From CAWKEY01 sp963848675 (GTDB lineage Bacteria > Pseudomonadota > Gammaproteobacteria > Methylococcales > Methylomonadaceae): a DNA stretch of 64,000 nt. Position 1 is the stretch's first letter, and every line of letters begins with the position of its first letter. The notes under the pieces are model-generated. The model worked only from the letters and a program-made list of their open reading frames with translations. It ran no database searches and was not told the origin of the DNA. The position numbers were made by a program, and so were the translations under genes. Location of the stretch: positions 20,681 through 84,680 of the forward strand of contig CAWKEY010000022.1 of the NCBI GenBank assembly GCA_963848675.1, written 5' to 3'. Of the stretch, positions 59,467 through 64,000 are shown one piece after another.

Positions 59467-60786
59467 CTATCGTCCAGCCGTTGCATACAGCACTTTCCAA
59501 TGAGCAAACAAATTCGGCTGTTTCCGCGCAATGCGATTCAGCCACTGTGCCACTCGTCTTTTATGATGCCGTAGGCGTTTGTATTTTCGCGTCGCCCAAA
59601 TAACCAAGCGTCGCTCAAGACATTTCAGGATCGGATAGAGTGCTGACTTATAATAACGACTGAAGTAGTTGATCCACCCTTGAATAATCGGATTGAACAT
59701 TCGGGCAAAATCTTCCAAGCTCTTGTCGCTACGCTTTGGCCAGCTCCACCCTCTGGATGTGCGCCGAATAGCTTTAGCTGCTTTATTGCTGATCGCCGGA
59801 CTGAAGTTGATAAAGTATTTCCCCCAACGGTTCTTTGAGCGTCTGGGGCGAAACGTATAGCCCAGAAAATCAAATACCGTGTTCGGATACTCGCCTTGCC
59901 GGTCGTCATCCTGACAGTAGACAATCTTCGTCTTCTCAGGATGAAGTTCCAAACCGACGTCCTTCATTCGTACGTTCAGCGCTTGCTTCAGTTGTTCCGC
60001 CTGGGCTTCGCTCTTGCAGTGGCACACACTATCATCTGCATAACGTTCGAAGGGAATGTCGGGATATTCCCGCTTCATCCATTCGTCGAATGCATAGTGC
60101 AAAAAGAGATTCGCCAGCAAAGGACTGGCAACACCACCTTGTGGCGTTCCTTTCTGCGGCTTTTTACAGATCCCATCCGGCATTTCAATCGGGGCTTTAA
60201 GCCACCGTTCAATGTATAGAAGGACCCATTTCTCTTTCGCATGTGCGCGCACTGCCCGCATCATGAGTTCATGATCGATATTATCGAAGAAACCTTTGAT
60301 ATCGAGATCGAGGACCCAGTCGTTTTTCCAACAGCGCTGTCGCGCCATCCCCACCGCATCCAATGCCGATTTACCCGGTCGATAGCCATAGGAATCAGGA
60401 TGGAAATGTTTTTCCAATTCCGGCTCCAGATGTGTCTTGACTACCATTTGAGCAACTCGGTCAGCTACTGTGGGGATGCCCAGAGGCCTTATTCCACCGT
60501 CACTTTTGGGTATTTCTACCCGTAGCACCGGTTGTGGAAAGTAGCTGCCTGAGGCCAGACGATTCCACAGCTTGTAGAGATTATCTTGCAAATCCTCTTC
60601 AAACTTTTCGAGCGTCTGACCATCCACTCCGGCAGCTCCCTTATTAGCCTTGACCCTTTTATACGCCTCCCAAACTTGGCGTTTAGTAATACAAAATGGC
60701 TTTGCTTGTTTCAATCCAATCCTCCCGTTTCCGGTTGTTTTCTTTAGTTCAAGCTGAACAATGCTCCCCCTTTGCTCCAATCCCAT
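59467..60786 (-). CDS. ltrA: Group II intron b reverse transcriptase/maturase
   Basis: This intact 439-residue protein has RT blocks AAGVDGQTLEKFE, GIRPLGIPTVADRVAQM, GYRPGKSALDAV, LDIKGFFDNIDHELMM, QGGVASPLLANLFLHYAFDEW and the catalytic YADD at 249-252. A maturase X domain follows (NPIIQGWINYFSRYYKSALYPIL). No HNH endonuclease domain is present, so mobility would rely on replication forks or nicked targets. The ATG is 18 bp from the end of intron c, which means its normal upstream signals have been separated. Confidence 0.93.
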   Translation of the reverse strand: MGLEQRGSIVQLELKKTTGNGRIGLKQAKPFCITKRQVWEAYKRVKANKGAAGVDGQTLEKFEEDLQDNLYKLWNRLASGSYFPQPVLRVEIPKSDGGIRPLGIPTVADRVAQMVVKTHLEPELEKHFHPDSYGYRPGKSALDAVGMARQRCWKNDWVLDLDIKGFFDNIDHELMMRAVRAHAKEKWVLLYIERWLKAPIEMPDGICKKPQKGTPQGGVASPLLANLFLHYAFDEWMKREYPDIPFERYADDSVCHCKSEAQAEQLKQALNVRMKDVGLELHPEKTKIVYCQDDDRQGEYPNTVFDFLGYTFRPRRSKNRWGKYFINFSPAISNKAAKAIRRTSRGWSWPKRSDKSLEDFARMFNPIIQGWINYFSRYYKSALYPILKCLERRLVIWATRKYKRLRHHKRRVAQWLNRIARKQPNLFAHWKVLYATAGR

Positions 60787-60850
60787 TACAGAATCTTCAT
60801 CACTGTCGGGTCGGAGGAGGCGCGCCGAAACGCTAGCCTCCGTCCGCCGC

Positions 60851-60884
60851 TCAAACTGGACATGCAGTTTTCCCGCATCCAGCT
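60851..60884 (-). ncRNA. Domain V of group II intron c
   Basis: This 34-nt element starts AGCTGGATGCGGGAAAACTG and ends CATGTCCAGTTTGA, with the AGC triad and a GAAA-type loop. It follows the reverse transcriptase stop by one base. Confidence 0.75.
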
Positions 60885-60885
60885 T

Positions 60886-61867
60886 TCACAAGGCGGCCCT
60901 TGGCGGATTTAAAGAAGGTATTAAATGAATTAAGCTTACCAGCCCCAACTCACCGTACAAACGGGTGCCAGGTAATTGCATCCAGCCACAATTTCGCCAT
61001 CGTTTATGACGTTGTGACCAGAGTCGCCTGATAATCCAACGGTCAAGTTGGTTGAACAACTTTCTGACGTGGGCTTTCTTGTAGTAGTTGCCCCAGCCGC
61101 GGATGACCGGATTAATTTCGTCAATCAGCTCTTGGGTACTCAAAGGTGCTTTTCGTCGGGTTCGCTTTCTGATTTGTTCTTTAAAGTGGTCAATCGACTT
61201 CTGCCGCGGATAGACATACAGCGAACCCTGTCGGATACCGCTTTTGATCTTGTACGCAGGCAACTTTAGTGGCTGCTTTCCACGCTTGATCTTGTAGCCT
61301 AAAAACTCAAACCCATGTCGAACATGGACAATCCGAGTCTTCTCCTTATGCAAAACAACGCCCAACTTTTCCAGAACTTTTGACGCAAAGATCAGTACCG
61401 CCTGAGCTTGTGCTCTGGTTTGGCACGTCACCAGCCAATCATCAGCAAACCGGGTTAATCGATACCCCTTGCGGCGCATCTCTCGGTCAAACGGAGTCAA
61501 AAGAATATTGCTGATCAGCGGTGAAATCACTCCACCCTGGGGAACGCCCATAACGGTAGGATGAATCCTGTTATCCTGTAAATAGCCAACTTTCATCATC
61601 GATTCTAAAAGTCTCAATACACGTCCGTCCGCTATCCGCTGATTGAGCATTTCCATGAGTTTGTCATGGTCAGCCGATCCGAAAAAATCTTTCAAATCTG
61701 CATCCACAACCCATTCATTTCCTTGCTCTAGTTCGCTCCAGATCTTTCTCATCGCATCTTTTGCTGATCTTCCTCGCCGATATCCAAAACTGGCTTCATC
61801 GAATACAGGCTCGAAGATAGGCTCTAGTCGGTTAAGTAGCGCCTGTTGACACACTCTATCGTAAATA
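60886..61867 (-). pseudogene. Intron c reverse transcriptase, C-terminal portion (split by IS)
   Basis: From the insertion point it reads IYDRVCQQALLNRLEPIFEP, then FGYRRGRSAKDAM, VDADLKDFFGSADHDKLM, QGGVISPLISNILLTPFDREM, the catalytic FADD in RLTRFADDWLVTC, and an X domain (INPVIRGWGNYYKKAHVRKLF). The upstream 21 residues of the open frame come from the insertion sequence and are not part of the protein. Joined to the fragment at 63784-64000 it forms an uninterrupted frame. Confidence 0.85.
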
Positions 61868-63777
61868 GTGCCTGACCGAAAAAGCCAAAAATAACCGCCC
61901 TCACAGCAAAAGGTGCCAAAATTCACGCGGAAGCTGGAAGGCTAACGGCTTTCTTGTGGTGCTTATCGACTAAAAAGCTTGCAATCCATCCGGCAGGGGC
62001 AAGCTCTCGGGATTCCGGACGCAGCTTGCCTGTCTTGCCGCAATACCGCGGTTAAAAAACTTAGGCGGCGAGCTTTTGCTGGCGCTGTCGTAGCCGCTCC
62101 CGCTCCTGAGCCAGACGCTCGCGTTCGGCGTCGCGCTTGATCTGACCGATCTTTTGGAGGTTGCGCGACAGCACGGCCAGGGCGACATAGCGCTTGAAGC
62201 CGCCGATGCCGTGGTCTGGGCACTTGTCCAGGCCGTGCACCTCCAGCGCGTTGATGCCCGACTCAACGGCCGAGTGCGCCTTCCGGGCGGCAACAAAGGC
62301 GCCATCGCGCTCACGCGCCTCATCGCTGGCAGAGCACTTGCCTTTCTTGGGCAGGGTGACTTGGTCAAGCATCGCCTTAAGCTCGGTTTGGTTGGCGGGG
62401 CTGTGGAAGCCCTTGTCAAAGCTACAGGCCTTGAACGAGGGGAAGTGCTGTTGCGTTTCCTTGACGATGCTTACCGCGATCTGGTCGTCTGTTTGTTTTT
62501 CCATGACCTGATGGTGCAAGATGAAGCCCTCCTTGCTTTCCACCACCGCCACGCGCAGGCCTAACTCCACCGGCACCCCGGCCTTGCCCTTGACGATCCA
62601 TTCGGTGTGCGGCTGGAACAGGGAGAAGACTTTCTCATCGTGCGGGATGACCTCACCCTTGAGCACGCGGCGCTCGATTTGGCCGATTTGGCGCTGGGCG
62701 TGGGCGATGAATTGCCGGGGCTTGGCTAGTTGCATTGCGCAGACGGCGTACTGGCTGGCCAGTTGCGCGACGGTCGCTTCGACGCGCTTTAGGTGGGCGG
62801 CCGACAGGCTAATGAAGGTCTGGTGAGCCTTGGCGATCTGCTCGGCCTTGGCCTGCTGCTTGGCCGCGTCCTTGGAGGTGGAGTGTTTGAGCTTCTGGAT
62901 GACGCGCATGGCTTTTCTGAGTTTCTTCAGGCAGTTCTTAAACTGCCGCCAGCCCTTCAGATCGTAGGTCTCGCTGAATTGCGCGCAAAGCTGGAGGAGC
63001 ACCCGCATGGCATCGTACAGCAGGTTGACGTCGGTTGGAAAGTGCACGTCAGTCTCCACCACGAACGAGTCACAGCGGCCTGCGGCGGGCGCGGGGCTGT
63101 TTTTTTTACCGAGCAGGGCATAGCCGGTCTCCACCACCGCCTGGTTGATGCGGGCCAGGATCTCCGGCGTGAACAAGGCGAGATTGTCCTTGAGCGTCTG
63201 TAGGGAGAATATCTTTTCGTCCCATTCGGCAATGCCAAGGATGAGCCGCAGGGTGCGGTGCTGGTTGGCCAACTCGTGGATGCGGTCAAAGTCGGCGTTC
63301 AGGCACAGGCGCAAGCAACCCAGCACCAGGATGGTCCATTGGTTCATGCCAGGGCAGCCCAACTCGGCGGAGACCACTTTGGCCTGGCCGTCGACGACTT
63401 GCGTCGGCAGGATGTCCTTGATGATCTCGAAGACCTTGTCCCGCAAGCCATCGCTGCAATAGATGTGCTGGAGGCCGAGCAGGATCAGGGGGATGTCGTC
63501 CCGCGAGCGCACGTCGATCTGGATGTCGGCGATGTCGACTTGGCCGATGGTCTGTTGGCTTGGGAAGGTGTCTCTCATGAGTTTTCCCTGAGTTTTGGGT
63601 GGTTTGGCAGGGCCCGCCCTGTTGGTGTTGACGGGACGTTTTCTATTGTTATTGTTTTTCAATGGCTTGAAGGTTTTGGCCCGGCGCCGCTGGTTGGGTG
63701 CGGTCATCATCTTCATTATTGATATTATACTGCAAGCTGTTGTTATATAATAGCTATTTTACTTATCGGTCAGGCAC
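61868..63777 (-). mobile_element. ISNCY-like insertion sequence, copy 2
   Basis: This 1,910-bp element has the same 12-bp inverted repeats as copy 1 and the 6-bp target duplication TAAATA (61862-61867 and 63778-63783). It is inserted in the reverse transcriptase gene of intron c. Both copies are in the same orientation, and near-identity implies very recent transposition. Confidence 0.94.
62061..63578 (-). CDS. ISNCY-like transposase, copy 2
   Basis: The transposase has 505 residues from ATG 63576-63578. It is identical to copy 1 except for loss of one Arg-Glu pair in the C-terminal RERERL stretch and a few substitutions, for example AMRVLL for AMWVLL and KGKCSAS for KGKWSAS. The frame is intact, so the element may still be active. 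Confidence 0.85.
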   Translation of the reverse strand: MRDTFPSQQTIGQVDIADIQIDVRSRDDIPLILLGLQHIYCSDGLRDKVFEIIKDILPTQVVDGQAKVVSAELGCPGMNQWTILVLGCLRLCLNADFDRIHELANQHRTLRLILGIAEWDEKIFSLQTLKDNLALFTPEILARINQAVVETGYALLGKKNSPAPAAGRCDSFVVETDVHFPTDVNLLYDAMRVLLQLCAQFSETYDLKGWRQFKNCLKKLRKAMRVIQKLKHSTSKDAAKQQAKAEQIAKAHQTFISLSAAHLKRVEATVAQLASQYAVCAMQLAKPRQFIAHAQRQIGQIERRVLKGEVIPHDEKVFSLFQPHTEWIVKGKAGVPVELGLRVAVVESKEGFILHHQVMEKQTDDQIAVSIVKETQQHFPSFKACSFDKGFHSPANQTELKAMLDQVTLPKKGKCSASDEARERDGAFVAARKAHSAVESGINALEVHGLDKCPDHGIGGFKRYVALAVLSRNLQKIGQIKRDAERERLAQERERLRQRQQKLAA

Positions 63778-63783
63778 TAAATA

Positions 63784-64000
63784 GTCGGTATGCCAAGCGG
63801 ACGATACTTGCCCGGCTGTCCACTCTTGGGTATTAAGTGGCGTTTAACGGGTTGCGGTTGGTACGTCTGCTTGATCAGTTCATTATGAAGTCTGTCGAGA
63901 TTCCCTTGCAGGTTTTCCCCAAACTCTTTTATGCTCTGCCCATCAATACCGCCTGCTCCCCGGTTCCGTTTTACTTTCTCCCAAGCTAACTCCAAGTTCT
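63784..64000 (-). pseudogene. Intron c reverse transcriptase, N-terminal portion (split by IS, cut by window edge)
   Basis: The frame enters from the right edge as NLELAWEKVKRNRGAGGIDG, then SIKEFGENLQGNLDRLHNEL and PKSGQPGKYRPLGIPT, the RT-0/RT-1 blocks of group II reverse transcriptases. It stops at the insertion sequence. Removing the element and one TAAATA copy joins GIPT directly to IYDRVCQQALL in frame. Confidence 0.85.

Larger units (their letters stand above)
59393..60804 (-). mobile_element. Group II intron b, 3' part (interrupted by intron c)
   Basis: The minus strand contains a complete reverse transcriptase gene, domain V (59433-59466) and a strong domain VI hairpin (CACCTGAGGG/CCCTCGGGTG). 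It ends ACTCGAC at 59393 with A seven bases from the end. Only 18 bp separate its reverse transcriptase start from the 3' end of intron c, so domains I-III must be on the far side of intron c or lost. Confidence 0.78.
60805..64000 (-). mobile_element. Group II intron c (contains ISNCY-like copy 2; runs off the window)
   Basis: The 3' end at 60805 reads GACCCGAC on the minus strand, with A seven bases from the end, a domain VI hairpin and domain V at 60851-60884. The reverse transcriptase gene above it is interrupted at 61868-63777 by an insertion sequence and continues to the right edge. Domains I-III lie outside the window. Confidence 0.8.

Noticed and set aside
59393..59531. A single RT protein spanning 58785-59531
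   Set aside because: The first ~46 codons are translated domain V/VI of intron b; the real upstream part of the gene lies elsewhere.
59467..60786. DNA endonuclease (HNH) domain in the intron b reverse transcriptase
   Set aside because: The protein ends after the X domain; no Cys/His pairs typical of HNH are present.
61868..61926. Start of the intron c reverse transcriptase at 61926
   Set aside because: The first 20 residues are translated insertion-sequence end; the true frame continues at 63784.
40487..63777. A composite transposon formed by the two ISNCY-like copies
   Set aside because: Each copy has its own, different 6-bp target duplication, so they inserted separately; the outer flanks do not match.

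Overview
The window looks like a chromosome segment of a polarly flagellated gammaproteobacterium. The evidence is a FleQ/FlrA-FlrBC sigma-54 regulatory hierarchy, FlhF/FleN pole-placement genes, MotC/MotD stators and an rpsF-rpsR-rplI operon carrying an extra membrane gene. The overall style resembles Methylococcales-type methanotrophs, but no methane-oxidation gene is present, so the genus is an inference I cannot test here.

Positions 1-9,000 hold housekeeping genes: the 5' end of uvrB, an aspartate aminotransferase, a diguanylate cyclase, then on the minus strand waaA, tag, a VOC/glyoxalase gene and chrA, and the rpsF-rpsR-DUF2232-rplI operon with a clear sigma-70 promoter. Positions 9,171-20,354 hold the first flagellar block, all minus strand: fleQ/flrA, flrB-flrC, and fliE-F-G-H-I-J-K. 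Sigma-54 type -24/-12 promoters can be read upstream of flrB and of fliE. Positions 20,622-27,567 are mixed housekeeping and signalling genes (CNNM/CBS transporter, FHA, PilZ, radA, YgjP-type peptidase, truncated globin, BI-1 family, lipoprotein, MEKHLA protein). Positions 27,588-40,283 hold the second flagellar block: fliL-M-N-O-P-Q-R, flhB, flhA, flhF, fleN, fliA, motC, motD, a 55-residue protein and a DUF2802 protein, with a third sigma-54 promoter upstream of fliL. The chemotaxis genes (cheY, cheZ, cheA, cheB) that normally lie between fliA and motC in this type of cluster are absent.

From 40,487 to the right edge the DNA is a mobile-element pile-up around one small chromosomal island. 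It contains two nearly identical ISNCY-like copies with 6-bp target duplications, a truncated IS66 relic, a roughly 3.3-kb transposon (zinc-ribbon DUF6431 protein, DD35E transposase, ExeA-type AAA+ ATPase, 66-residue protein) with recognisable TGTTACGTC ends, an IS66 element with an 8-bp duplication inside that transposon, an IS1380 element with a 5-bp duplication, and a tyrosine recombinase plus IS91-type HUH transposase pair. Last come three stacked group II introns: intron b sits in the reverse transcriptase gene of intron a right after its YADD site, intron c sits just upstream of the reverse transcriptase gene of intron b, and the second ISNCY-like copy sits inside the reverse transcriptase gene of intron c. 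The island between the elements (48,792-54,321) encodes an SDR oxidoreductase, a photolyase/cryptochrome-like protein lacking the usual iron-sulfur cysteines, a dikinase-like phosphotransferase, a flavin/PNPOx-fold protein and an exported double-HMA protein.

The two best candidates for something little described are the four-gene DD35E/AAA+ transposon with multi-site ends (43,654-48,651) and the nested intron stack (58,716-64,000). No tRNA, rRNA or CRISPR array was seen.
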